Positions 19,794 through 29,022 are shown, counted from the stretch's first letter. The stretch is DNA of 64,000 nt from JANSWY01 sp965267245 (GCA_965267245.1 OZ253939.1:2604001-2668000); one strand, 5' to 3'. Notes: generated from the letters alone by a model not told the origin. Program-made: numbers and translations.

Positions 19794-21238
19794 AAATCGT
19801 GATCCCTTCTAAGTGTAATTCTAATTTGGCACCATACAGCAACAAACTCCAGCTGATCAAGTGATCCATCATAATCATCATCCCCCTTGCCCTTACCAAG
19901 ACTATCCACTACCACCTTTTCATTATTAAACTCATGCTTTATCCAATCACCGGCTGTGATCCCATTAAACCCATTATCCCAGTCAGAGGCGTCTGATGGC
20001 TTATTCGTGGGTTCATTCCTGCTTGTTCTGAACTCAAATGTTAGCCTTTTAGGATTTCCCCCAGCAGTGCCTGCTGCAAAATTTTCAGTAGATGGCACAT
20101 TTTGATTTTTTGGCTCATCTGCAGCTAAATCTGTATCAAAGTTTAATTCATTAAGCAGATTCAGCTTATCCATAATCACGATGCTGCTGTTTACAGGATC
20201 AAGGAGAAATGCATCTGATGTAAGGGTTACATTAGATTCCCCAGCTTTTACTTCTCTAAATAGAAACCCAGTAGCTGATGTAGATGGACTCACAGTAAGA
20301 CCAGGGCTGGATAGGACCTCATCTACATCAATGTATTTTGAGAAGGCAAAGTTTGTGCCTCCCACAGTTCTGTCTTCTTTGATAAGCTGAGAGCTTGCCT
20401 TTAATGTGAAATCATTTTTCAACCTGTTATTGAAGCAATCATCTAAATCTTGTGTAATTTCAAAGTTTCCATTGGCAGGGTCTACAAAATCCGGAAAGTC
20501 AATTGCTAACTGCGGATCACTAAAGCTGCTGTATGTAGTAGCACCTACTTTTATTGGCCCATGAAATCCACTATTTGTTATGATATCAATAAAATTATTG
20601 ACCTCTATACAGTTACCTGATTCGTTTATGAAAGCACAATTATTAATAACCATACCAAGTGAGTTTGATAAGGTAGAAGTTACTTTCATGTTGTAGAACG
20701 TAGTATTTGATATAACCTTCGATTGGCTACCGATGGTACCACTGGTAGCGGTGTAAATCAAGAAATCAAGGGCTGATCCATCTGAAAAAACGAGACAATT
20801 CACAAAGGATGCATTACCATTTGCTCCAAATGCCTTGGTGGATTTAATGTTTTGTAGAATACAATTTTCAAAGTATATCTGAGACCTGAAAAATGACACC
20901 ATAAAATTGGTAAATCCACGGATTAGAATATTTCTAAACTGAGTTTCTGATGTGGTGTCAGAATAGTTTGCAAGCATCGAACTCACTCCATCTCCATCCA
21001 GGACAACTAATCCATCAGCTTCTAAATTCTGTGGTTCTATCGATGCTCCCATCTGGTAATGTCCTGCACCTATTATGTGCTTTACCGTTCCTTGCTTAGT
21101 GGTGAAGGGTGTGTTTCTAGGGCTATCTCTAGCAGCTGTTTCGTTTGCTCCGGTATATTGGACTGCTGTGCCGTTATCCCCGTCTTTCGAAATGAAATAA
21201 CCGTTATTTGCAGCTGATTTTCTGAAATTGTTTGGCAT
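19790..21238 (-). CDS. Putative tail spike/appendage with parallel beta-helix region
   Basis: 482 residues. Residues 60-230 show repeated short strands with Asn-rich turns (FRNILIRGFTNFMVSF, IYFENCILQNIKS, ASFVNCLVFSDG, VISNTTFYNMKV, MVINNCAFINESGN), the spacing of a right-handed beta-helix as in pectate lyases and phage tailspikes. It may bind or cleave a host surface glycan. The C-terminal half (AGESNVTLTSD, FEFRTSRNEPTN) looks like a separate beta domain. No catalytic residues can be named. Neighbours are tail proteins with 1-4 nt overlaps. Confidence 0.55.
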   Translation of the reverse strand: MPNNFRKSAANNGYFISKDGDNGTAVQYTGANETAARDSPRNTPFTTKQGTVKHIIGAGHYQMGASIEPQNLEADGLVVLDGDGVSSMLANYSDTTSETQFRNILIRGFTNFMVSFFRSQIYFENCILQNIKSTKAFGANGNASFVNCLVFSDGSALDFLIYTATSGTIGSQSKVISNTTFYNMKVTSTLSNSLGMVINNCAFINESGNCIEVNNFIDIITNSGFHGPIKVGATTYSSFSDPQLAIDFPDFVDPANGNFEITQDLDDCFNNRLKNDFTLKASSQLIKEDRTVGGTNFAFSKYIDVDEVLSSPGLTVSPSTSATGFLFREVKAGESNVTLTSDAFLLDPVNSSIVIMDKLNLLNELNFDTDLAADEPKNQNVPSTENFAAGTAGGNPKRLTFEFRTSRNEPTNKPSDASDWDNGFNGITAGDWIKHEFNNEKVVVDSLGKGKGDDDYDGSLDQLEFVAVWCQIRITLRRDHDL

Positions 21239-21789
21239 TACAGTTTAGATTTTAAGTTTGCTTCATTGTTCGTAAGCCTTACAAACTCGGATTGCAGCTT
21301 ATTATTCCAGAATGAAACTCCTGTAGCTAGATACTCCTGGATATCCTGTTTATCAGATATTGGGAATGAATTACCATCAATAACTACACTTCCAGAGCCA
21401 TCAGGTAATATCTGGAAGGATATTTCTGATATTTCATCAATATTGAATTTATTTATGTTCATGGAAGATTGAATATCAACATCTAATGAATCTTTAAGCT
21501 CCAGTATTGCCTGGGCAATTTCATATTTTGTTGCCTCAATTACATCGAAGCTTCTCTGGATAGATTCAGCAGGGTCATAACTTGAATCTCCTGGTTGAGA
21601 AATTTCTAACGTAACTGTTCCAACTCCATTAGGAGTAAGTATTTTGCCATTTAATACTGCTGGTCCCGATATAAGTGAATAGGTAAGTGGCAGGCCACTA
21701 GTAGCAGACCCACTAATTAGGTATGGTTTGGTTACTCCAAGTTTAAAAGTATCAAATTGCTTTACTGTAATTGTCTGTTGTAATCCCAT
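21238..21789 (-). CDS. Ig-like domain phage tail protein
   Basis: 183 residues. Residues 5-90 match the common bacterial Ig-like repeat style (SGLPLTYSLISGPAVLNG, TVTLEISQPGDSSYDPA) seen in adhesins and phage tail decorations. The C-terminal half is helical, with an attachment-like region. Probably a virion decoration or fibre-anchoring protein that binds carbohydrate weakly. Its stop overlaps the next gene start by one base. Confidence 0.55.
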   Translation of the reverse strand: MGLQQTITVKQFDTFKLGVTKPYLISGSATSGLPLTYSLISGPAVLNGKILTPNGVGTVTLEISQPGDSSYDPAESIQRSFDVIEATKYEIAQAILELKDSLDVDIQSSMNINKFNIDEISEISFQILPDGSGSVVIDGNSFPISDKQDIQEYLATGVSFWNNKLQSEFVRLTNNEANLKSKL

Positions 21790-21802
21790 TATTGTTTTTT
21801 AT

Positions 21803-22489
21803 TTATGCGATTGCTTGAAGATTCTTTTGATTGCCTCCCAGGGTAATCCATTTTTTAGGCTGATCTATGTATGTGGGTGGATTCTTATATACACTCACTT
21901 TCACATAGCTAGGAATGATTATTTGATTGTAATTATTCCCCGTAGAAACAATTGCCCACTGTTCAAAGCCCAGATCCTTACTGAAAGTTATAAATCTGAA
22001 TTCTCCTGAGCTAGATTTTTTGAATTGCATTACTCCTGCAAATGGAGCCGTCTCTGACTCAATAATCACCAAATATTTTTCTCCATTCTCTGTTTCATTT
22101 TCCAGGTCTACTGTCTCATAGGAATTATCAGATTCTACATAATTTTCACTAATAAGGACATTCTGATCATCTGTGATCTCAGCTGTGCTAATAAAAAATT
22201 GTTTTGAAACAGCTTCCAATTTAGTACCCTCAATTGCGTTTAAATCAGGAATTACAGCAGAAAGCTTTGACTTTAGTGATTCAATCATGAATTCCACTGA
22301 ATTGTTATTATCCGGTTTGATATCTTTCAACATAACAAATTCAAACAGACCACTACCTGAAGTAGACTCTATCCAAAACATTATACTTATTACAAGAGAT
22401 CTTGCTGGATTATCAGACCTTAGTTCATAACCTTCTTTGTTTAGTGCCAGAGCAAAATCATTTGGAAATTTTGATATAGTAATAGCCAT
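21803..22489 (-). CDS. Hypothetical phage tail protein
   Basis: 228 residues, not recognised. Mixed alpha/beta with no signal peptide or membrane segment. It follows the small zinc-ribbon gene by 7 nt and precedes the Ig-like gene by 13 nt. Given its position just after the tape measure gene, a distal tail role (the place of distal tail proteins in siphoviruses) is possible; there is no sequence support beyond location. Confidence 0.4.
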   Translation of the reverse strand: MAITISKFPNDFALALNKEGYELRSDNPARSLVISIMFWIESTSGSGLFEFVMLKDIKPDNNNSVEFMIESLKSKLSAVIPDLNAIEGTKLEAVSKQFFISTAEITDDQNVLISENYVESDNSYETVDLENETENGEKYLVIIESETAPFAGVMQFKKSSSGEFRFITFSKDLGFEQWAIVSTGNNYNQIIIPSYVKVSVYKNPPTYIDQPKKWITLGGNQKNLQAIA

Positions 22490-22496
22490 AATCTCT

Positions 22497-22664
22497 CTAC
22501 CTAATGATTTTTTGAATCATTTCACCACAAGTTGTGCAACGAATACGCTCGATCTTTCCAATGGTGACATCATCATCTTCCTTCACCACCTGGCATAATC
22601 CGTTGTTTACGCATGGTAGTTTTACAACGAGTTGCTTCTTTTTTTTAACTGAAATATTTGTCAT
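22497..22664 (-). CDS. Small zinc-ribbon-like protein after tape measure gene
   Basis: 55 residues, MTNISVKKKK... with Cys at positions 18, 24, 43 and 46. The C-terminal CTTC pair and the earlier CVNNGLC pair suit a treble-clef or zinc-ribbon fold. The ATG overlaps the tape measure TGA (ATGATG junction), so translation is probably coupled. Mu-like phages carry small Com-type zinc-ribbon proteins, but this one sits in the tail operon and no homology is claimed. The basic Lys run near the N-terminus fits nucleic-acid or protein binding. Confidence 0.6.
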   Translation of the reverse strand: MTNISVKKKKQLVVKLPCVNNGLCQVVKEDDDVTIGKIERIRCTTCGEMIQKIIR

Positions 22665-25600
22665 CATCTCTTCTTGTCATAAACTGGGCTCTGAATTCCG
22701 AATTGGTTTGTTGTATATCCAATAATTTTCCTCCCGCCAGCCCTGGAACGATTAGTTTCCTTTTTGTCATAGTCCTTTTTACCTTCAGTGTAGAATTTTC
22801 TGATTTCACTGTCACCAATATTCACAGATAGGCCGTTTTCTATAAGGACATCAATGTATGCTCCCAGCTTATCTACCACCATATCCATTTCACTGGCATC
22901 TATGGAATAGCCTGACTGTGAATTACTGGAAGTTGGTGAACCAAATTGAAGGCCTGCACTGGCAGTATTTGAAATGGCATTAAGGTCCACTACCGCAGGA
23001 GCACGATTGATACTGTTTGATGGTAATACGAGGCTGGGTTTACGCAATTGCCTTTGGCTTAGCGTTAACTCATTCTGATGAACGAACCCTGCAAATGGTC
23101 CATTCTCATCACCATATCCAAGATTCCCTGATCCGGAGAATCCACCATAGTAGAAACTTGGAACTTTGGTGTTGTTACTTAATGAAGGGGGAGAAGATCG
23201 AGCAGAGCTGGCCTTATCTAAAAGGTTTTTGGCAGAAGCAATTTGAGCAGTAACTGCAGTAATCATTGCAACTAGCTTGATTGTAAAGTCGATTGGCGAA
23301 AATGACGCACCCGCTGCGGCTTTCGTTGCACCAGCGAGGGCTACTCCTTGATGGGCAATGACTTCAGCAAATCCTGAACTGATCTGGAATGCTGTATTTG
23401 CAGCTGTATGCTCTCCAAATAGATTGCTAATCTCGCTAAAGAAATTACCAAACTCATTTATCATATCCGCTTCTTTCTGAAGTGCATCACGTTTACTGTC
23501 CAGGTCTTCCTGCAGGTGCCCTTCTCTCATCGCACGAAGTTTCTCCTGTTTGGCCCTTTCCAAATCCTCAGTATTCAGGTGATACTTCTCAGCCTGCTCT
23601 ATTAGCTTATCCCACTTTTGCTGCTCCTCCATGATCTCTGCATCCCGGGCAGAGGCAGTCTCCAAGGCTATCTGATTTTCAATTTCATCACGGTTTTTCG
23701 TATAGGTAGACTGGCGATCCTGAAACAGGATATTAAGCTCATCATTCATTTGGTTATCTATACCACGGAGGATCTCCTGGTACTCCTGATAGTTTATGAT
23801 ATCATTCTGATAAAACACAGCTGCTTCGTTAGCCAGGTCTTCATATTTGCGCTCTATCCTGGCTATTTCCTGCAGGTCTTTTTCCAGGAGATGAACATCC
23901 ATGTCATCCCGGAGGCCTTTAAGTTTATTTAGGTACTCTTGAAGTTTTGATAATTCGGCTTCTGAAGGGCCATCACTTGTAACTACTGATACAACAGAAT
24001 CATTATCCTCTACGCTCAGGCTACTCAGTGATAATCCTAATTCATCAATTAATTTTTGCTTTCTAGCCTCGATTTCAGGGATCCTTGCTTGTAATTCCTC
24101 TAAATCAGACTCAATATTTTTAATCTCATTCTGTATATCGAATTCTTTCTGACCCCTTGAAGCTCCTACCCTTGCAGAGACTCGACTATCAGGTTTTTCA
24201 CTTAATCTTAGTTTAGCAAGCTTTTCTTCAAGATCAAGTCTCTCATTTACCAGCTGAACCTGCTCTTTTGATATTTCGATTAGTTCTTCTTCGGTTGATT
24301 GTAAAACAATCTTCAGTTGATATTGCTTATTTACTTCCTCGAGACGTTTACTCAATTGTTCATTACTTACCTTCTCAGCATCCAGGTTTTTCAGGAAGTC
24401 AGGGTATTTATCCTGAAGCCTTTGGATCAAGTCATTCCTTACCTTCTGATTATCATTGTTGCTCTGAATAGCCAGAACGAGAGCATTTAACTCAAACCTT
24501 TCATCTTCTAGTTTTTCACTGACAGGCACATTTATGAAATCAACAATACCATCTACCATAGATTCAATGGCCTTAATAACTTTACTGTTCACGAAAGTGT
24601 CTAGGAGTGCTTTTCCGATTTTGTCTAGCTTACCTCCCAGACTTTCATTCATGATATTGAACTCATTGAGTACGGAAGTACCTTTTTCGAACTCTTCATT
24701 TGCAATTTTTTGCTGAGCAGCTATCACATCTGTATTCTGAGAAAGCGTACTCAACACCTGGACAACTCTAGCTCCATCCTCACCAAGTTCCCCAAGTGTT
24801 TTTGTAAGTTGTACCATACCATCACTATTATCCTTTACCCCACGCAGTACAGACAAGAATGCCTCATTAAAATCATTATTGATTAAGTCTGTAAACTCCT
24901 GGAGGGAAAGCGTATTCCCCTCAGCATCCTGTGCAAACCGGACAAACTCTTTACGCTTACTCGTAAGATTGATGAATAACTTGCTTAAAGCTGTAGTGGT
25001 AACCTCTGTTGTTAACCCTAAGGCATCACTAGCAGCTCCCAAACCTAAGATGTTCTGAATTGATACATCTGCAGTGGGGGCTATACCACCAAGCCTTTTA
25101 GTAAAGTTTACAATGTAGCCCTCATTAGCTGTGGAACTTTTCCCTAGATGGTTAATCGCGGATCCTACTTTAAGTAATCCCTCTTCTACTCCGAATTTCT
25201 CACGTACTTTAAATGTTTCTATGAGTTTTCCTAACTGACGAAGGCTTTCTGTGGGATCCCCAAGATCTTCTCCAAGTGCTACATTTATTTTATCCGCAGC
25301 ATTCACAAATCCTTCTACATCCTTCTTTGCCGTAATGCCAAGCTTACCGGCAATCTTAGCCATCTGTAGGAGCTCACTTCTAGCGGTTCTGGTATTTAGA
25401 TTTTCAAGACTCTCTGTAAGCTCCTCAACTTCTTTCCTGGATAAACCAGTTGTTTTACTCACTTGAGCCTGCGCATCACTTAAGTCTCCGGAACTGCTAA
25501 TTAAATTCCTAATACCAGAAATCAATTGTGTGATTCCTGCATATGCAGCAACTGTAGTCATCAGAGACCTGGTCATATTAGACCATGCCTTACGGGCCCC

Positions 25601-25966
25601 AGACATTTCAGCTCTTTGCCTGGCAATTGTTTGATTGACCTGAGTAAGCTTAGCATTGAGCTTATTGTAAGCTGCTGTACCTCGTGTAGTGGATATCTCT
25701 ATTTCCCTACGGAGATCTTTCTGATAGCGACGCAGCTGCTGCATGGTCATACCTGCTAATCCCAGCTCATCCCGTAGTTTGCCAATTTTCTCCTTAACCT
25801 GGGTGAGTTTGTTGTTTGCTTTTACATACTCGTCTGTGCCTTTCTTAAGACCCTTTAGCTCCTGGCGAAGCTCTGAGGCTTCCATCTCCATTTTACCGAG
25901 CTCATTGATTCCCTGCTTCCCATCAATGAGCACCGTAACCTGGACACTGTCTTTTTTAACTGCCAT
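22664..25966 (-). CDS. Tail tape measure protein
   Basis: 1100 residues, by far the longest tail gene. The N-terminal 130 residues are coiled-coil rich with LKKGTDEYVKANNKLTQVKEKIGKL; residues 130-480 resemble the TP901-type tape measure core (SKTTGLSRKEVEELTESL, ALGLTTEVTTTALSKLF); a long coiled coil follows (480-830); residues near 850-900 are hydrophobic (IKLVAMITAVTAQIASAKN). By the usual ratio of about 1.5 angstrom per residue, the tail would be of order 150 nm. A TTGTCCCT element and a terminator lie just upstream, so it likely heads its own transcription unit. Confidence 0.88.
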   Translation of the reverse strand: MAVKKDSVQVTVLIDGKQGINELGKMEMEASELRQELKGLKKGTDEYVKANNKLTQVKEKIGKLRDELGLAGMTMQQLRRYQKDLRREIEISTTRGTAAYNKLNAKLTQVNQTIARQRAEMSGARKAWSNMTRSLMTTVAAYAGITQLISGIRNLISSSGDLSDAQAQVSKTTGLSRKEVEELTESLENLNTRTARSELLQMAKIAGKLGITAKKDVEGFVNAADKINVALGEDLGDPTESLRQLGKLIETFKVREKFGVEEGLLKVGSAINHLGKSSTANEGYIVNFTKRLGGIAPTADVSIQNILGLGAASDALGLTTEVTTTALSKLFINLTSKRKEFVRFAQDAEGNTLSLQEFTDLINNDFNEAFLSVLRGVKDNSDGMVQLTKTLGELGEDGARVVQVLSTLSQNTDVIAAQQKIANEEFEKGTSVLNEFNIMNESLGGKLDKIGKALLDTFVNSKVIKAIESMVDGIVDFINVPVSEKLEDERFELNALVLAIQSNNDNQKVRNDLIQRLQDKYPDFLKNLDAEKVSNEQLSKRLEEVNKQYQLKIVLQSTEEELIEISKEQVQLVNERLDLEEKLAKLRLSEKPDSRVSARVGASRGQKEFDIQNEIKNIESDLEELQARIPEIEARKQKLIDELGLSLSSLSVEDNDSVVSVVTSDGPSEAELSKLQEYLNKLKGLRDDMDVHLLEKDLQEIARIERKYEDLANEAAVFYQNDIINYQEYQEILRGIDNQMNDELNILFQDRQSTYTKNRDEIENQIALETASARDAEIMEEQQKWDKLIEQAEKYHLNTEDLERAKQEKLRAMREGHLQEDLDSKRDALQKEADMINEFGNFFSEISNLFGEHTAANTAFQISSGFAEVIAHQGVALAGATKAAAGASFSPIDFTIKLVAMITAVTAQIASAKNLLDKASSARSSPPSLSNNTKVPSFYYGGFSGSGNLGYGDENGPFAGFVHQNELTLSQRQLRKPSLVLPSNSINRAPAVVDLNAISNTASAGLQFGSPTSSNSQSGYSIDASEMDMVVDKLGAYIDVLIENGLSVNIGDSEIRKFYTEGKKDYDKKETNRSRAGGRKIIGYTTNQFGIQSPVYDKKR

Positions 25967-25970
25967 GATA

Positions 25971-26007
25971 CTAAGATCATGTAGCTAATGAGCGTTTCTA
26001 GGGACAA
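25971..26007 (-). promoter_or_regulatory. Late promoter-like element before tape measure gene
   Basis: On the minus strand TTGTCCCT (26000-26007) ends 33 nt before the ATG at 25966. A weak TAnnTTTG-like box (TGATCTTA) ends 5 nt before the ATG. It belongs to a set of six such elements in the late region. Confidence 0.55.
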
Positions 26008-26030
26008 AAAAAGCTCCCAAAATGGGAGCT
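26005..26030 (-). terminator. Intrinsic terminator between 70-residue gene and tape measure gene
   Basis: AGCTCCCA pairs with TGGGAGCT across an AAA/TTT loop (26012-26030), followed on the minus strand by seven T residues that merge into the TTGTCCCT element. Confidence 0.85.
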
Positions 26031-26071
26031 TCATTGAAGAAAGGCGATAAGCAAAATCAACCTTAGATTCT

Positions 26072-26284
26072 TTATTTCTTTTCGTCCAGTAATCGCATAA
26101 GCTCATGTAGGGATTTGAGCGGCTCAAATGCCCACTTTAAATGATGCGTATCTTCATCTATTTTTCTACTGATTTCAATCACGGCAGCAGACAGCGCATC
26201 TTTGTATTTGGCTGGATCCTGCACTATGTCTTCCATGATGACTGATACCTGTTTTTGAGTGCTTTCTAGTTTAAAGGTTGCCAT
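26072..26284 (-). CDS. Small hypothetical phage protein upstream of tape measure
   Basis: 70 residues, mostly helical and charged (VIEISRKIDEDTHHLKWAFEPLKSLHELM). It sits where tail assembly chaperones usually lie, but a terminator separates it from the tape measure gene and no -1 slippery site or extended second frame was found. It is divergent from the XRE regulator gene at 26396, and the operator pair lies between them, so it may be controlled by that regulator. Function unknown. Confidence 0.55.
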   Translation of the reverse strand: MATFKLESTQKQVSVIMEDIVQDPAKYKDALSAAVIEISRKIDEDTHHLKWAFEPLKSLHELMRLLDEKK

Positions 26285-26318
26285 AGAGGTTGCGTAATTA
26301 ATTATTTATTCACATATA

Positions 26319-26390
26319 TTTGGCTAATAATTAGTCAAATATTGGCTAAATTGTTGACAATTAAAACAGAATCTGACTAAAAATTAGTCA
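26319..26390. promoter_or_regulatory. Operator pair of the XRE regulator at 26396
   Basis: Two palindromes with the same core lie in the divergent intergenic region: TTTGGCTAAT-A-ATTAGTCAAA (26319-26339, one mismatch) and TGACTAA-AAA-TTAGTCA (26374-26390, perfect). A half site TTGGCTAAA is at 26342. A TTGACA hexamer at 26354-26359 lies between them. The arrangement suits autorepression of the XRE gene and control of the divergent 70-residue gene. Confidence 0.7.
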
Positions 26391-26395
26391 TTGCT

Positions 26396-26812
26396 ATGGC
26401 TGTAGTAAACGATAACATGCGAGTATTGAGGGAGACAAAGAGCTTTTCGCAGGAGGCATTTGCCCAGCTTTTTGGAATACCCCGTACGTCTTACAGGAAC
26501 TTTGAAGTAGATACTGAGCCCAAGTTTGATGTGCTACTGAAACTGGTGGAGCTCTTCCGAATAAACCTAAACAAGTTCCTTTCGGTACCCATGACATCTG
26601 ATAATGTAGAGGACTTCATAGTATCTGATAAACCTGATACTACAGCTCCAACCTTTCATAAAATGGTTAAACGCCTGGTGGCGGAAGAGGATCCTAAGGT
26701 ACGGGAGATTATAGCTGCCAATATCAATGAGGTGTATGAATACCTGGCTAATGAGAATAATGAGCTAAAGAGTGAAATATCTGCTATTCTAAGGAAGATT
26801 AATGCTTTTTGA
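26396..26812 (+). CDS. XRE-family transcriptional regulator (cargo island)
   Basis: 138 residues. The N-terminal helix-turn-helix (MRVLRETKSFSQEAFAQLFGIPRTSYRNFEVDTEPKF is the core region at residues 7-43) is followed by a helical C-terminal part with no peptidase or metal-binding motif. It is the second XRE protein of the prophage, far from the right-end repressor, and is encoded on the opposite strand to the tail operon. Two matched palindromes upstream suggest autoregulation. It could control the cargo genes or act as an accessory immunity regulator. Confidence 0.85.
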   Translation: MAVVNDNMRVLRETKSFSQEAFAQLFGIPRTSYRNFEVDTEPKFDVLLKLVELFRINLNKFLSVPMTSDNVEDFIVSDKPDTTAPTFHKMVKRLVAEEDPKVREIIAANINEVYEYLANENNELKSEISAILRKINAF

Positions 26813-27203
26813 TATCTTCGTTCATCTTTAGTAAAACCGAATCACTCCAATTAAATTTTTCAGCTATCTTGAATGTAAGCACTTCATAACTGCCCTCAGT
26901 ACTTCTATTTAAAATTAAGTTGTCATTTGAAAGAGTGTATTTATATGGAACCGATTTGATCTTGAGATAATCATCCTGTTCAATAGAATACCTAGTTGTA
27001 CCATATTTTTCCCCATTGAATTCTGAAACCCTCACTATTCCATCCACAGTGAAGTAGAGTGCCAGTCTTTTTTCTGATCTAGTGAAGAAATGGGTGCTAT
27101 CAGAAGAGGCATATCTCCACAAGATCCACTCATTATTTTCAAGATGATAACCTTGTTTGCAGGATAGAAAAAATAAAATCAGGATAAACTGTGTAGCTCT
27201 CAT
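26799..27203 (-). CDS. Small predicted lipoprotein of the cargo island
   Basis: 134 residues. The short hydrophobic leader ends in a lipobox (ILFFLSC at residues 8-15), giving a Cys-anchored lipoprotein, followed by a beta-rich soluble domain (LYFTVDGIVRVSEF, YLKIKSVPYKYTLSNDNLIL). Its ATG directly follows the TAG of the TPR gene, so the two form one unit. It overlaps the end of the convergent XRE gene by 14 nt. Function unknown; a surface or periplasmic partner of the TPR protein is likely. Confidence 0.6.
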   Translation of the reverse strand: MRATQFILILFFLSCKQGYHLENNEWILWRYASSDSTHFFTRSEKRLALYFTVDGIVRVSEFNGEKYGTTRYSIEQDDYLKIKSVPYKYTLSNDNLILNRSTEGSYEVLTFKIAEKFNWSDSVLLKMNEDIKKH

Positions 27204-28589
27204 CTATAGTTTAATTCCATACTTATCAGTGAAGGCCTTGCCAAGTTGCTTCACTTCTTTAAAAGTCTTTTTGTAGTAGAAGTACATCACTACCAGCGTG
27301 ATGATAAGCGTAGCAATGACAATAGCGCCGATAATCAAGATGAGACGGTTGTCCCTTTCTAGCTGCTCTCGCTTCTCCTGCTCCTGGAAGAGTCTTACCT
27401 GTGTCTCTATTTTATAGCTACCGTATAGTTCATTGATGCGCTGCTGATCATAGCTGAGTTTCCGGATCTTGCCGTAAATTTTTGTCATGCTCTCACTGAG
27501 GAGCTGGTCTATCTGTATCTTCATACTGATGCTATCCAGGTACTGGTGAGAGCGCATGAGTTCGGTGTCTGTTTCCCAATTGATGCGCAAATTATAATCT
27601 TCTCTTGTTTCTAAATAACCAGGATCAATATTTTCTGAAATAGCTTTTGAAAAGTATCTTGATGCACTGTCCAATTGATCTAAATGGTAATATGCAATAC
27701 CAATGTTATTCAAAGTTGTGAGCATTAACCTGGAGCTCCCAATCTCATTTTTCAAGCGTAAAGCACTATCATATAACTCAAGTGCTTCATGATAATTTCC
27801 TTCCAGCATGAGCATATACCCTAGTGAGTTCACGTTTTTACATACAGATTGCGTAGAGCCATCATAGAAAAGTGCCTGATGAAAATGATCCCTAGCCAGA
27901 TTAAAATCTGTGGTTTCATTGAATTTCTGCTCTTCTATTAAGTTAAGTCCTATCTGCTTATGAATTATACTTATGAAAGCAGTATCCTTTTGGTTTTTCT
28001 CATTCATTAAAATACTCAATCCTTCGAGATATCTGGCAACTGCACTATCAGGAGCATTGAGCCCTTCATAGGGTAGGCCTGATTCATAAATACTCTCTGC
28101 TATTTTCCTGTAATCTCCCAGCTTCCTGCAGATGGAGACACGCTGCTCATAGAGCTCAGCTGCTATTTTATACTCATGATTGTCTTTGGCAATTTTTGCC
28201 AGGTTTCTGGTAATGCTGGACTGTCCGGAAAGATCATCTATGTCCTGATAGAGTTTGAGCGCCTCCAAGTAAAACCTAACGGAGTTCTCAATATTATTTT
28301 TTGTTTGAAAAATCCAGCCAATGGCAAAGTATGCTTTAGCCAGGCGTGGCTTGTCTCCTATCTTGCCGGCTGTATTTGCAGAAAGCTGCGCGTAATGAAG
28401 ACTAAGATCTATGGAATCTTTATAGTAATCCCAGAAAAGGTCATAATACCTGTCTGCTTCTTTCTCCTGATGGGCATTATCTGAGATGAAACTGAGTTGA
28501 AAGGCGTTTAAATTATTATCAAATGATAAGATGTGAAGGAGTAGGATAGCGGAAATAGATAAATAGAGCGTATACTTAGCATAATTCAT
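27204..28589 (-). CDS. TPR repeat protein with C-terminal transmembrane anchor
   Basis: 461 residues. A signal peptide or first TM (YLSISAILLLHILSF) is followed by about six TPR-like motifs (for example AKAYFAIGWIFQTKNNIENSVRFYLEALKLYQ, split here as a region at residues 85-116, and LNNIGIAYYHLDQLDSASRYFSKA). A coiled coil then leads to one TM (LILIIGAIVIATLIITLVVMYF) and only about 23 cytoplasmic residues. The layout copies Bacteroidota TPR sensor kinases and TPR-LuxR regulators but lacks any output domain. It may be a truncated sensor or a dominant interfering protein encoded by the prophage. Not needed for a virion. Confidence 0.7.
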   Translation of the reverse strand: MNYAKYTLYLSISAILLLHILSFDNNLNAFQLSFISDNAHQEKEADRYYDLFWDYYKDSIDLSLHYAQLSANTAGKIGDKPRLAKAYFAIGWIFQTKNNIENSVRFYLEALKLYQDIDDLSGQSSITRNLAKIAKDNHEYKIAAELYEQRVSICRKLGDYRKIAESIYESGLPYEGLNAPDSAVARYLEGLSILMNEKNQKDTAFISIIHKQIGLNLIEEQKFNETTDFNLARDHFHQALFYDGSTQSVCKNVNSLGYMLMLEGNYHEALELYDSALRLKNEIGSSRLMLTTLNNIGIAYYHLDQLDSASRYFSKAISENIDPGYLETREDYNLRINWETDTELMRSHQYLDSISMKIQIDQLLSESMTKIYGKIRKLSYDQQRINELYGSYKIETQVRLFQEQEKREQLERDNRLILIIGAIVIATLIITLVVMYFYYKKTFKEVKQLGKAFTDKYGIKL

Positions 28590-28690
28590 TCACTAGCTTA
28601 TTTCAAAGAGTTTAAGGATCACTCGTGCCGCTTGCTTTCCTTACCGTGAAGCAAAATAATACAATACGCCCTATTTACGAAATAATTTTT

Positions 28691-28864
28691 CTATCCACCT
28701 CCCGGAGGCTCATCATTTCCCCCACCATCACCATCACCACCACCAGAACCTGTAGATCCTTGCTTCACTTCTATTACCTGTATTTCATCTGCATCATCCA
28801 TGCAGCTGGTGAGTGTACTGCCTGCAATTAATACCAGAGCAGCACATGCTATTAGCTTTTTCAT
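28691..28864 (-). CDS. Very small lipoprotein with Gly-rich tail
   Basis: 57 residues from the ATG at 28864. The signal MKKLIACAALVLIAGSTLTSC carries a clear lipobox (LTSC); after a short acidic stretch the protein ends in a run of Gly, Asp, Pro and Glu (residues 39-57). An upstream frame extension is rejected because this start gives a proper signal. It resembles the small Gly-rich lipoproteins common in Bacteroidota. It lies 101 nt upstream of the TPR gene start on the same strand and may be co-transcribed. Confidence 0.65.
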   Translation of the reverse strand: MKKLIACAALVLIAGSTLTSCMDDADEIQVIEVKQGSTGSGGGDGDGGGNDEPPGGG

Positions 28865-28991
28865 AATAAAATAGATTTTAGTTAAAGGCGAGAAATTGCC
28901 AACTGATAAAACAAGTATAGAATAATGAGAATAGAAACCGTTGCGGGGGAATTTTATTAACGGGTTTTGCACAAATTATTACTGCAATACA

Positions 28992-29022
28992 TTGTATTTT
29001 TTTTTATTACCTGGTATCTTTA
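28992..29022 (+). promoter_or_regulatory. Bacteroidota-type promoter for the ribbon-helix-helix gene
   Basis: TTG at 28992-28994, then a 20 nt spacer and TATCTTTA at 29015-29022, close to TTG-N20-TAnnTTTG. The start codon is 38 nt further on. Confidence 0.5.

Noticed and set aside
25855..26127. 90-codon minus-strand frame overlapping the tape measure start, considered as a frameshifted tail chaperone
   Set aside because: No slippery sequence was found, and a strong terminator lies inside the frame, so a GT-type frameshift product is not supported.
28865..28972. N-terminal extension of the small Gly-rich lipoprotein
   Set aside because: The internal ATG at 28864 gives a correct lipoprotein signal; the extension would bury it.
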